Below are positions 36,529 through 45,882 of a stretch of DNA of 64,000 nt, in pieces. Under the pieces are notes generated by a model. The model searched no databases and was not told where the DNA came from. It was given only the letters and a program-made list of their open reading frames with translations. Made by a program: the position numbers and the translations under genes. The number at the start of each line of letters is the position of its first letter. Position 1 is the stretch's first letter. Source of the stretch: Thamnaconus septentrionalis (taxonomy: Eukaryota > Chordata > Actinopteri > Tetraodontiformes > Monacanthidae); contig CM020516.1 of NCBI GenBank assembly GCA_009823395.1, positions 8,697,001 to 8,761,000 on the forward strand, in the 5' to 3' direction.

Positions 36529-37150
36529 TGGGGCTGCACAATATATCGTAAATTTATCGATATCGCGAGATATCAACATGTGCGATAGACATATCGTAAA
36601 CACTGCAATAAATAATGCATTCATCAAGGCGCTAGATGTAAAGAAGTTTGGCCAATCAGATTGAGCCTTACTGAGTTAGATGCCCGCCTCCAAGTAACTG
36701 CTTCAAGGTGAGTTCGTAAACCATGAGGAAAGAGTGAGAGGGACGCAGTCATGGCGGAAGCGACAGAGACATGCGAGGAAAATGTTGGCGAAGAGGAACT
36801 GGAGTCGGTACAACACCGGTGTCATGTCCGTACTGGTCCTCAATTTAATGCATTTCCTCACCAAACAGCTGCAAATGTGCTTCGCCACCGTCAGCGGATT
36901 CTTCAGAAATTCACAAACATACACAACATATTACTGGCGGTTTTACTGTCGTAGTCCACATCTACCACAGCTAATATACTCTCGTACGTGAGCAGTGAAC
37001 ACTACGTGCTAGTGACCTACAAAAATGGTGTCCGAAAATTTTCGTCAAGCTAGATTTTATTTCACCCGAATAAAAAACTCAGTCAAACATCTATCAGCTG
37101 TCTACCTCTGTGAGCTACCGACACTCACAGCTAGCATGGCTTTCTTGGGG
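36529..37150 (+). mobile_element. 5' part of a hAT-type transposon, truncated
   Basis: Begins GGGGCTGCACAATATATCG, the terminus of a common fish hAT family, then a leader with GCCAATCAGATTGAGCC, then ATGGCGGAAGCGACAGAGAC at 36751. The frame (MAEATETCEENVGEEELESV, then QHRCHVRTGPQFNAF) resembles the acidic N-terminus of hAT transposase genes and ends at 36954. The matching right terminus is not found nearby, so this is a 5' fragment. Its right limit is uncertain. Confidence 0.5.
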
Positions 37151-37434
37151 TATTAGTAAATGAAGGCAGCGTCTAGGTAACGTTTTGATTTCGGCTGCCT
37201 GAGACAACTGGTTTTCCTCGGGTATCATATTTTCACGCACACTTCTAGATTAACTTCAACGTCATCGTGACAGCAGCCACGTGTGGACATGAGTAGATTT
37301 TTTTTCAGATGCGTTTCCAGAGGTGGAAGGAAGACAATGGGACGAGCACGTTATCCAAGCTGACAGGAAGCGGAGTGTCGCTACATGCCGACCCGCCACC
37401 TGAAATGTTGCACCGTTTCAGTTTTCCAGGATAA

Positions 37435-37465
<31 letters not shown>

Positions 37466-37847
37466 TTAGGACAAGTGACGAAATAAGCCGAGTAAGGCGG
37501 CAACAGACAGGAAGGCCAACAATCAAATGAGATATCACAATGAGTTTCCTCTCCGGCTTGAAATCGAAGCCTCAACACAGTTGAACCATGACTGATTGCC
37601 TCTGCTCCGGCCAAGTGGTACACAGAGATTTATCTCCATCGACCCCGCCCCCACCATCACCCCCTCCACTGTATGTCCCTGCAAGCGTAAAATGAGCTAT
37701 GCCACCTTTGATGTGGCTGAGTGTCACTGCTGCTGCTGTTGGCGGCTGGTCATGAGGAAACAAGATCCAATATATACACTCGGGACGTGCAGCTGTGCTA
37801 CCTATGGCTGCTGACTGACGTCTGTGGCTTCAAGATAGAAAAGTCCA

Positions 37848-38331
37848 GTTGAAATTAGGGATGCAAATTATTGATTACTTCATTAATCCTTAGTTGATTG
37901 ACCTTATAGATCGATTAACGATTAATTGATAAGCCGCAATTTTTCCTGAGAACCAAAATTTCACAATGAAAAATGTGTCAGGAACACATTATTTAACCCT
38001 TAAATAATGTTAGGGGTTTCAATGTGACCCATTTTTACATTAGAGAAAAGTAAAACACTCTAAACATTTATCCTCTGACTTTAAGTTGACTTCTAATGGG
38101 TCACATTTCAACTTTAAAAAAAAAAAAAAAGTTCTTTAAAAGTAACTTGTTCTAGGTATGTTATGACCATCACAGTATCAACAGGTGAATTGGTCTTTCC
38201 TGCCATCGCACTGTTATATTAACTACCCGTGTAAAAAAAATGTTCAATTAATTGCGACTAATTTAAACGATTAAATCCTTAATCAATAATTAATCAATAA
38301 TCGATTAACTGTTAACATCCCTAGTTGAAAT
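37848..38331. mobile_element. 468-bp non-autonomous element, probable hAT MITE
   Basis: Termini TAGGGATGCAAATTATTGATT and, inverted, TAGGGATGTTAACAGTTAATC at 37856 and 38323, flanked by a perfect 8-bp duplication GTTGAAAT (37848-37855, 38324-38331). The subterminal parts are rich in ATCGATTA words. No coding capacity. Two relatives lie in the window: nested at about 31465-31670 and at 45604-45791. Confidence 0.85.
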
Positions 38332-40557
38332 ATTAATCAAATCTCATTTCCATAAGATTTTTAGCAGCAGTAGTAGTAGTAGTAGTATTCTCTGATGGAT
38401 TTAAAAGAAATACTTCATATTTGGGTCTAAGCGACAAGTGATTGGACTGCCAAATAAGCCATAAGTAATAAGTATTTATATTCCTTAGAGGTGCTAGTTT
38501 ACATTAGACTTTTGGTAAATAAGCATAGATTTAAAAAAAAAAAAAAAAGCAATATGTGTATACAAATAAGATTAAAGGGAATTCAATTAAATGTCTTCAG
38601 CGTTCATTTGTTGACACCTCCTTGTTTTCTATGCCGACACACTGACACACTTTGGTTATGTTTGTCTAATTTTAGCTGTTGTTGACACAGTTCCCCGTTG
38701 CACACGACAAACGCTCCAATTCAAGCACAAATAAATAGAAATTAACCTAATTAGATCAAATGCTTCTGTTTTTTGTCTTTTCTGCCATTATCTTTCCTGC
38801 GGACGACCATCAAGATCAAGTTTTATTCAGCCTTTGGAGGCGTCAGACAGGAGGAGAAACCTCTGTGAAGATTTAATTCAAAGGAAGTAAAAAAAATTAA
38901 ATTATAATAATAATGAATATTGTAAAAAAAAGTGGCTCCAGGTCCTCGTGAGCATGTATGCCTGCTTTAGCGGTGATATATTATACACGTAATGGTGGGT
39001 GGCTAAATAGCAGAACCCATTTACATCCTGATGACCTTTTGACATTGGCTCTCTTTTTCTTCCACAGCGCCTCATTTTCACCCGGTCGTTATGCTTGACT
39101 TTCATTGTTTTGGCTACGGGTTCATTTAATCGATGGTTGGCTCGATCTACACCAACCTGCGATTGCTTGACTATTAACAATCCATGGAGTGGGGCCGCGA
39201 GGGGAGATAATTGTGCCGGTCGTGAAGGTGCTTTTAAGATCCCTCAGCGTCATCTTCAGAGTCAGCGGGCTGGAAGAAGCTGAGGCACAAAATACAGTCA
39301 TGTCCACGATCAAGGTGACATGTTGCTGTTGTTCAACTGAGACGACAGCATCTGAGGTTTTTAGCCAAAAGGAGTGTGAAGGGGAAAGACGTTTCTGCTT
39401 GTTTAACACAAATTCCACAGCTAAAACACATCCACACACTCGCACGCATCCTTGACAAACACCATCTGCATCCTCAGTCTTTTCCTGGAGAGGATCAACT
39501 GTCAGAATGACACCAGCGAGGCAATCAGCCAAACCTGACCGAGTTCTGACGTCATCCAGCAGACAAGGGCCTGAACAAGAGGACTCACTCACTCCTCAAG
39601 CTCCCACATTATTGATTTCTCTCTTTTATTCGGGAGGAAGTGCATATTGACGGTGATCAGGCAATGAGTCACGGGGGCTAATTTTCTGCCAAAACGGCCA
39701 AGAATCGATGCTTCAGAATCAAAGGGTTTCGGAATAAACCACTAGTTGTCAAACAGTCAATAGGACGTCATTTGTCTCGAAGCCAAACGTTGCGAGAATG
39801 TGGCCCTGATTTGGTGTGAGGTGGGCGCATGAACATAACTGGTTACCTTGAGCAACTTGCTGCTAGGAGTCTGGATGTACATCCAACACCGTGGTGAAAT
39901 GTTTGCCACTTGGGAAACAAGCGACTTCCTGTTCCGCACTCTTTCAGAAAAAATCCTCTCGTTTCGTCACCGCATTACTGCGCGGGGCCGACAAACCCTC
40001 ATCTGAAATGTTCTTCCGCGCGATTGTGCAATTACATATTGATTGCCACCAGAGGTCACTCTTTCAATAAGGACTTGATTGTGTGGTTTCAAACCGCTTT
40101 ACGTTTATCCGGCTTTCGCAATAAATACTCACTCAGAGTACGGTGGCTGGGAAGTGCAAACCATCTCTTCGTCCACAATGGCTATAAAACTAAAAAACAA
40201 AAAACAAAACCATAAAAACAGCAAGTACTTGTGCTAATTTGTGCAGGGAGGCGTTCAAACAGTTTGTGACTTTTACCTTCTTTTGCTGCTTCATCTATCA
40301 ATGTTAAGCGCCGCACAGTGCGTATGTATTATCTCTCCGTTACTGCCCTCTTGTGTTCAAATTACAGCATTGCTTTTAATCACCTTTGCCCATTCAAGGA
40401 CCGGGACACCCAAACATTGTGAGGATTAGAATGAAAGAATATTTGCTTTTTAAAAAATATATATATATTTAGTTGAATATTATAATAATAGACCCACTTA
40501 TATTAGGCCATAGATTAAAAAAAAAAAAAATTACATAATTTTATGAACTTGTAATTC
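38332..40557. other. no gene seen downstream of chst15
   Basis: Unique sequence with A-runs and a short (TAG)n at 38366-38387. The 156-codon minus frame at 39592-39122 has no recognisable homology. This interval and 30.4-36.5 kb lack any carboxypeptidase-like exon. Confidence 0.6.
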
Positions 40558-40766
40558 CAGTAGTTTATTTTATGGATTTTGAAAACTGCCAAGAATCTCA
40601 TGAAAAAAGAACATTTTTTTTATTGTTCTTGACTCTTAGAATCACATTCTTCTGAAAAATAAATATCACAAAAAATAACACACTGTTCAGAGCTTCACAC
40701 GATTCCACGCACATCCACAGACTGATGCATTCATAAACATTTCTGCTCTCCGTCAGGGCCACCCCT
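40558..40766 (-). other. chst15: chst15 3' UTR with candidate poly(A) signals
   Basis: On the minus strand AATAAA occurs at 40624-40619 and 40569-40564, about 145-200 nt after the stop. Either could end a short 3' UTR; a longer UTR cannot be excluded from sequence. Confidence 0.4.
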
Positions 40767-40957
40767 TCAGGTGTTGTCCCAGAGGAACGCCTTGTTGTCC
40801 AGCACACTGGCCAGTTTGTGGTTGAGAGGTTGGTGAAATTCCCTGAGTAGGTCTCTGGTGGCGGGCAGCATCGGGCCCAAGTTCCTGTCTGCTGCTCGCC
40901 GGGTGTTGAGCATCGGCCGTTTGGTCAGCGCTGCCTCGGCCTGCGCAGACAGCGGAC
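40767..40957 (-). CDS. chst15: chst15 coding exon 7 (C-terminus and stop)
   Basis: 191 nt after the acceptor ccctgcag. It encodes PLSAQAEAALTKRPMLNTRR, then ADRNLGPMLPATRDLLREF and the terminal SVLDNKAFLWDNT, close to the human C-terminus. Stop TGA is at 40769-40767. Confidence 0.95.
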
Positions 40958-41841
40958 CTGCAGGGGGACGAAGGGGCGCGACGGTCGCTAGCATCAGAGG
41001 GGAGGTGAGAAGCAGGAGTTTTCTGCAGATTTCGATGTCTACGTACCCACACTGAGAAAATCAAACACTTTATTGATGGTCACTCTGAGGTTGGCTGCAT
41101 AGTCCTCCAGCCGCAGCACCAGAATCTGCTCCCTCTGGAACACAGTCATCCAGTCCAGGAGGAAGATGATGTACATCCCGAGATTCAGCCTCACCTGCGC
41201 GGGCGGACACGTCAAGTCATGTGATCAACATGGTTCATCCTGCACAGCATTGCTTTTTTTCATGATGTTGCTTTAGTATTCATTTTTAAGAAAAGATTAC
41301 AAGTGTTGTTGGAAGATTGTGCACTGACACAATAAGACCACAAGAGGGCAGCACACGACAACACCAGCGACTGAAGCAAAGAATCCTGCGTGTCCCTCAT
41401 CATGAATAACAGTTATTAAAAAAATAACTTTTTACCAAGTTTTTGATTAAAATATTGACTCTATTCCAAAGGGGGGTAATGATCGTATTTTTTCCGTCTT
41501 AATCCCTCATAATTGTGCTGTCATCTGTGTTCGGTCAGCTAAGGTCACGCCATAGGAGCAGAGACAGGAAGGCCCTGATCTCCACTAAAAACCAGCTAAC
41601 ATGGTTAAAAAAAAAAAAAAAAAAAAGCACATATATTCTCAGTGTGGTTCATTAGGAGCTCCTCCAGCTCACCGGCATGCCGTTGGATAGGCTGGTGTTG
41701 TAGACGCAGGAGCGAAACGATCTCTCCGACAAGCAGGACTGAAACAGGCGCACGGAATCCACCACCTTCTGATGGAAGTCCTCTGCTGACTTATTGGCCA
41801 TCTTAAAGTACAGGTAGTCAGAATAAAGCCTGGAGGCAAGC

Positions 41842-41892
<51 letters not shown>

Positions 41893-44542
41893 GAGGTGTG
41901 AGCCACTTCTGCATCCAAAGCAAACAGTCGGTCAGCAGCTACATCCGGCCAGATGTGCCGACAGATCTTTTTTTTTTTTTCCTATTTCTCTTTTTCGTAG
42001 TGTACCTTTCCACTGGATCCCTGAGCATGACGATGATCCTGGCGCCGGGCTGGGTGGCGTGGATGAAGTCTTGGGCCAGAAACGGAGGCTCGGCCTCCTC
42101 CTCCTCCTCTTTGTGGACGTAGCTCCAGGCTTGGTTGTCCCACATGGTGGATGCACTGGCTTCACCTGTCAGGATCAGGACAGTTGGGAGTATCACTCTG
42201 TGGCGACAGATGTTTGACTGACATGCAGGCATTCAAGTGTTGGAAGCGATAGGGGGAAAAAACAACTGAACGACACAAAAGGCTTTGGATGTGCTCACCT
42301 GTTATGAACTGCAGCGCCCGGTGCTTTCCAGTGGAGTTTCCATTGATGACCTCGTCGATTCTGTGGGCTGCCAAGTCAAACAGATCCAGGTAGTCTTCCA
42401 CGGGAAAACTTTCCTTGAAGCCGTCTTTGAAACGGATGTAGCCTGAACCAAAATAAGATTAGTCATACTCTCACTTTACACATCTTTTAGACATTAAACT
42501 CAATTCAGTTTGCTGAATGTGAACACCAAAGATCTGACAAACAGGCAAAAGTTGCCTTTTTTCTAGATAAATTCAATTATAAATCACACATATTCTTTTT
42601 AGTAACTGCTGTTTTATAATCAACCGCTTTTAACATGTTGTCTCTTGTTGGTCCAGCGTGTAATATTTGGTTTGAACAAACCTTAATATTGTTAAAAGCT
42701 TATTGTTAAAATATACTGCCGATAAATACATCAATAAAAGCGTATAATCCCAGTACAATAAAAGTAAGTAGTTTGGTTATCATACCTTTCAAACGGCTCT
42801 CAAATATGTATAAGAATATACATAGAACAAGGGTCTTGCTAATAGTTAGCTGCCATCTTGCACAGCCATATTTCTAGACAGTGCGTTTCATAATTAGGGT
42901 GACGGCAAGTGTCTTCAAATAAACCAATGAAGAAGAAGGTGGATGAGATAATCAGGTTTGGGTGCAAATGCTATCATAGCTCACTGGCAAGCTCAGGAGG
43001 GGGAGGGAGAATAAAGGCCTTGCAATCTAAAATGTCACCACTTGATGTAGCTGTTTCTTCTTCTAAATCAACAACTATTACACACTTAACCTTGAACTGA
43101 AAGACAATATTTTAAATGATATCCTGGAACACTCGGCGCTCACCGAATCGCTTGCGTGTCCACCAGTGAGGCTCCTTCATGGTGTTGAACATGACCTCCG
43201 GGTGCAGCAGCAGCCGGTGGAACAGGTCGGTGGTGCCGCACTTGGGCTGGCCGATGATGTAAAAGAAGGGCAGGCATCGAAGGCGGAGGAGCCCGTCATC
43301 CTCGCGCCGCCGCAAGTGGCGGCCGAAGTCGGCCCTCAGCTTCTCGCACACGGACTTGAAGCTGCTGGAGCGCAGCGTGAATAGGTTCTTCCTGTAGGGG
43401 TCGGCGGCCGGCTCGCCCGAGAACTCCTCGTACCAGCAGGGGCTCTTGACGCTGGGCAGGAAATGGCGAGGAATTACAGAAAACAACTGCGGAGGTGGGG
43501 GACAAAATGTCGAGAGTGAATACAGAAAATCTCCTGGTGTGCTGTGAGATAATGTCAGTAATGTGCCTTGAAAAATTAACCAATTTCAATTAAAAGAATA
43601 TGCCATGGTTCAAAAAAAGGTTGCAAAACACTGTTCTAAGTCAAGCCTCTGCCTCCGTCACGAGTTCTCATCAAACGTCAAAACATCTGTGACAAAGGGC
43701 AGCGGGACACGTGGACGCAAGGTGTGACTTGTTTCTGTGCAAACTGCCATTTCATTTGTAGAGACATGACGGTTCTAACCGCCTCTGTGCTGTCTGCTGT
43801 CAGGTCTGCCGACATCTGATCCCCAATTAAGGTCAAAACAAGGCCGAGCCGCGAGAATGAGGCACTTAGCGACACTTAACGCGGCGTGTAAACCAATATT
43901 TACCCCCAGAGCTGACAAATTTCAGCTCTGACACACAAACAGCAGAGCTACCGCATCATTACGAGGCCGCCAAAATTAGTACTTATGGCCGCCACACTTA
44001 ACTCAAAACAAAGTCAAACAGGCTCAGTCTGCCCACAGACTTACACGAGAGTCCGTCTCTGTGACCTCCCATCGGCTGGGAACCCTCCTCGGTGTGTACT
44101 GGAGTTTGGAGCTGATGAGCTTCACCAGCTGCTTCATGTCCATGAAACCCTTGGAGGGGGCGTACGCCGCCACCGCCGCCACCGTCACCGCCGTGCTGCC
44201 CGGGACGAACGCGGGCCTGAAGTGATCAGGGGGCTGCGGGGTGAATAAAAGTCCCTTGCTGTCCCAGGCCAGGACGTAGGAGGCGGCCACGACAAAGACC
44301 AGCGTCAAGCCCATCAGGACGCTCACCACCTTGACTTTGGAGACGCTCCGCAGGTTGGCCAGCGGCGAGGAAAAGGGCCACTTCCTGTCGGGGTCTCCCG
44401 ACGAGGCGGCGTGCCTGAAGGGGAGGAAGGTCGTGATGGGTCTGCTCCCGCGGGGTCCGCCCTCGGCCATGGGGACGGCGAGGAGCCTGTAGCTGCGCTC
44501 CGGCTGGGCGTCGCTCCCGTGCGTGCAGTCTGACAGTGCCAT
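40767..44542 (-). CDS. chst15: chst15, carbohydrate sulfotransferase 15 (GalNAc4S-6ST), 7 coding exons
   Basis: Minus-strand exons 44542-44066, 43486-43144, 42442-42299, 42165-42006, 41829-41673, 41194-41047 and 40957-40767 total 1620 nt, 539 aa plus stop (human about 561 aa). All introns are GT-AG and in frame. The enzyme is a type II Golgi protein that moves sulfate from PAPS to C6 of GalNAc-4-sulfate, making chondroitin sulfate E. Visible parts: cytoplasmic tail, one membrane segment at about 71-93, a stem to about 160, then the catalytic domain. The 5'-phosphosulfate loop is GQPKCGTT (238-245, Lys241). The 3'-phosphate site is VMLRDPVERLYSDYLYF (367-383, Arg370 and Ser378). Family signatures SPCWYEEFSG, KEPHWWTRKRFG, VEDYLDLFDLAAH and GEASASTMWDN are intact. 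The ATG at 44542 has A at -3 and G at +4. Nothing suggests a pseudogene. Confidence 0.95.
41047..41194 (-). CDS. chst15: chst15 coding exon 6
   Basis: 148 nt, phase 0 to phase 1, after the acceptor cgcgcag. It encodes VRLNLGMYIIFLLDWMTVFQ through VLRLEDYAANLRVTINKVFD and FLSVG, aligning with the human YAVYLLDWLSVF and LRLEDH segments. Donor gtacgt. Confidence 0.93.
41195..41672 (-). other. chst15: chst15 intron 5
   Basis: 478 bp, gtgagc to gcgcag. It contains an A-run at 41607-41625 and no other visible element. Confidence 0.85.
41673..41829 (-). CDS. chst15: chst15 coding exon 5
   Basis: 157 nt, phase 2 to phase 0, encoding LYSDYLYFKMANKSAEDFHQ through SNGMP, the continuation of the PAPS 3'-phosphate site with Ser378. 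Its acceptor lies next to a (CTGT)n microsatellite that makes up most of the pyrimidine tract. Donor gtgagc. Confidence 0.95.
41830..42005 (-). other. chst15: chst15 intron 4 with (CTGT)n at the acceptor
   Basis: 176-bp intron. On the plus strand a (CAGA)n run of about 13 units spans 41841-41892; on the transcribed strand it is a (CTGT)n pyrimidine-rich tract that ends about 10 nt before the acceptor AG at 41831-41830. Confidence 0.9.
42006..42165 (-). CDS. chst15: chst15 coding exon 4 (3'-phosphate binding site)
   Basis: 160 nt, phase 1 to phase 2, after the acceptor cctgacag. It encodes EASASTMWDNQAWSYV, an acidic insert EEEEEAE, then PPFLAQDFIHATQPGARIIV and MLRDPVER. The five-Glu run encoded by GAG/GAA differs from the mammalian loop. 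Donor gtacac. Confidence 0.95.
42299..42442 (-). CDS. chst15: chst15 coding exon 3
   Basis: 144 nt, phase 1 to phase 1, after the acceptor ggttcag. It encodes GYIRFKDGFKESFPVEDYLD then LFDLAAHRIDEVINGNSTG, matching the human VEDYLDLFDLAAH block. Donor gtgagc. Confidence 0.94.
42443..43143 (-). other. chst15: chst15 intron 2
   Basis: 701 bp, gtgagc to ttcag. It contains a roughly 65-bp dispersed repeat near 42806-42872 that recurs inverted near 25.15 kb. Confidence 0.85.
42806..42872 (-). repeat. short dispersed repeat, copy B
   Basis: Inverted counterpart of the 25.15-kb copy, inside chst15 intron 2. Confidence 0.6.
43144..43486 (-). CDS. chst15: chst15 coding exon 2 (start of the catalytic domain, PAPS 5' loop)
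   Basis: 343 nt after the acceptor ctccgcag, phase 0 to phase 1. It encodes LFSVIPRHFLPSVKSPCWYE onward, including the PAPS loop PKCGTT and EPHWWTRKRF. Donor gtgagc follows at 43143. Confidence 0.95.
43145..44065 (-). other. chst15: chst15 intron 1 (44065-43487) and the adjoining exon 2 boundary
   Basis: The first coding intron is 579 bp, gtcaca to cgcag. I see no repeat or gene in it. The listed range also covers exon 2, which is annotated separately. Confidence 0.8.
44066..44542 (-). CDS. chst15: chst15 coding exon 1 (cytoplasmic tail, membrane anchor, stem)
   Basis: 159 codons, ending in phase 0 at gag|gtcaca. It carries the N-terminal tail, a hydrophobic anchor (VVSVLMGLTLVFVVAASYVL) and the stem up to PSRWE. 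The stem is poorly conserved with mammals apart from the KQLVKLISSKLQYTPR region. A possible 3' splice acceptor (ttccgtgtcag) ends one base before the ATG, so the 5' UTR probably lies in upstream exons. Confidence 0.88.
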
Positions 44543-45462
44543 GCTGACACGGAAGCAGCCAAGTCAGCATGTAAGAGGAGGGGGACAGGAAATTACTCAC
44601 GACTGAGATGCACCCACGGGGGGGAGGCTGCGATATTCCCATTCATCAGTATCTAATTTGCGGCCCATCGTTCGTCTTCGTTTATGCGCATCGTCATCTT
44701 GAGCAGAGCCTCCTGGAGGACAAAAAAAAAATCAGAAACACCTGTTAAAACATGCAGGGCGGCTTTTTTTCCCCCTCTAATTAAAAAAACGTGAAGTATT
44801 TTAGTCACGGCTAAGGAAGGCGTATAAATATATACGTATATATAGGAGACATTTATGAAATGTGGTGGGATCGAGATGTGGGGTCTGCTGGCTGGAGATC
44901 TCTGGCCTTATGTTGAGGGCCGCGGAACCTCACGCTGAGTCCTACTCAGAGATCCGTAAGGTCGGAATAATAGTTACTCTGTAATTCCAGGCTGGAAACA
45001 CATGATTATTATACGTGCCCGCTGAGAACTCTGTTTGCTTAACCTGGAAATATTATTTTTAACATCAAGGTTCTTCACAAGGCGGAGCGGGTCAGGTGTT
45101 GACACAAGTGTGCACTACCTTGTTTTCCTTCCCCTCTCCCCCCTTCAGGATAATAACAGAGTGGGCTTTATCTTCTCCAGGCTCCCTTTCACCCTGGATC
45201 CCAGACATCAAGGTGTGAAAGGTTTTTCAAAATACTCTTCAGGCTTGTTTACCCATCAGGTAGGATTGTTTCGAACCGGCTCCGAACACCAGCACTGCCC
45301 CGTCCTCAGGGGAGCGTGTCGAGGGGACAATGGACAGATGTTTTGTGTGAATGAATGTAGTTTTTATTTGTAAGCCATTGATTTGGTAGCCATGCTTTAT
45401 TTTCTGTCATTTATGTGTTTTGATTGTATTGTATGTAGATGTCGATCAAAATACTTAATCAT

Positions 45463-45882
45463 GATGATAAATACTAGACACTTTCTAATACATTCTAGAT
45501 ATTACCTAATGCACACTAGATACTAGTATATACTAGATACCACCTAATACATACTATACACTACATCCTACACACTAGATACTACATGGTAGATATTAGA
45601 TACCAGGAATGTTAACAATTGATCGATTATCAATTAATGGTCGATTAAGAATTTAATCGATTAAATTAAATTAAATTAAACACAATTAATTGAACGCTCT
45701 TTTACATTTGTAGTTGTAAATAATGTGAACACATTTTTCGTTGTGAAATTTATGTTCTTAGGAAAAATCACTGCTCATCAATTCATCCCTATTAGATACA
45801 AATTAGAACATGCTTGATAATACCTAATCCATACAAGATACTACCTTGTACATAGTAGATACTATGTGGTAGGTTCTAGACA
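45463..45882. repeat. degenerate ACTAGATA/CTAATACATACTA array, split by a MITE
   Basis: Imperfect units (ACTAGATACTA, CCTAATACATACTA) fill 45463-45603 and resume at 45792-45882 after the inserted element 45604-45791. Confidence 0.8.
45596..45799. mobile_element. 188-bp MITE of the same family as 37856-38323
   Basis: Lies between perfect 8-bp copies of TTAGATAC (45596-45603, 45792-45799). Ends AGGAATGTTAAC and, inverted, TAGGGATGAATTGATGAG. The interior shares AAGAATTTAATCGATTAAAT and a GTGAAATTTATGTTCTTAGG segment with the 37.9-kb copy, but much of the middle is deleted. Confidence 0.8.
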
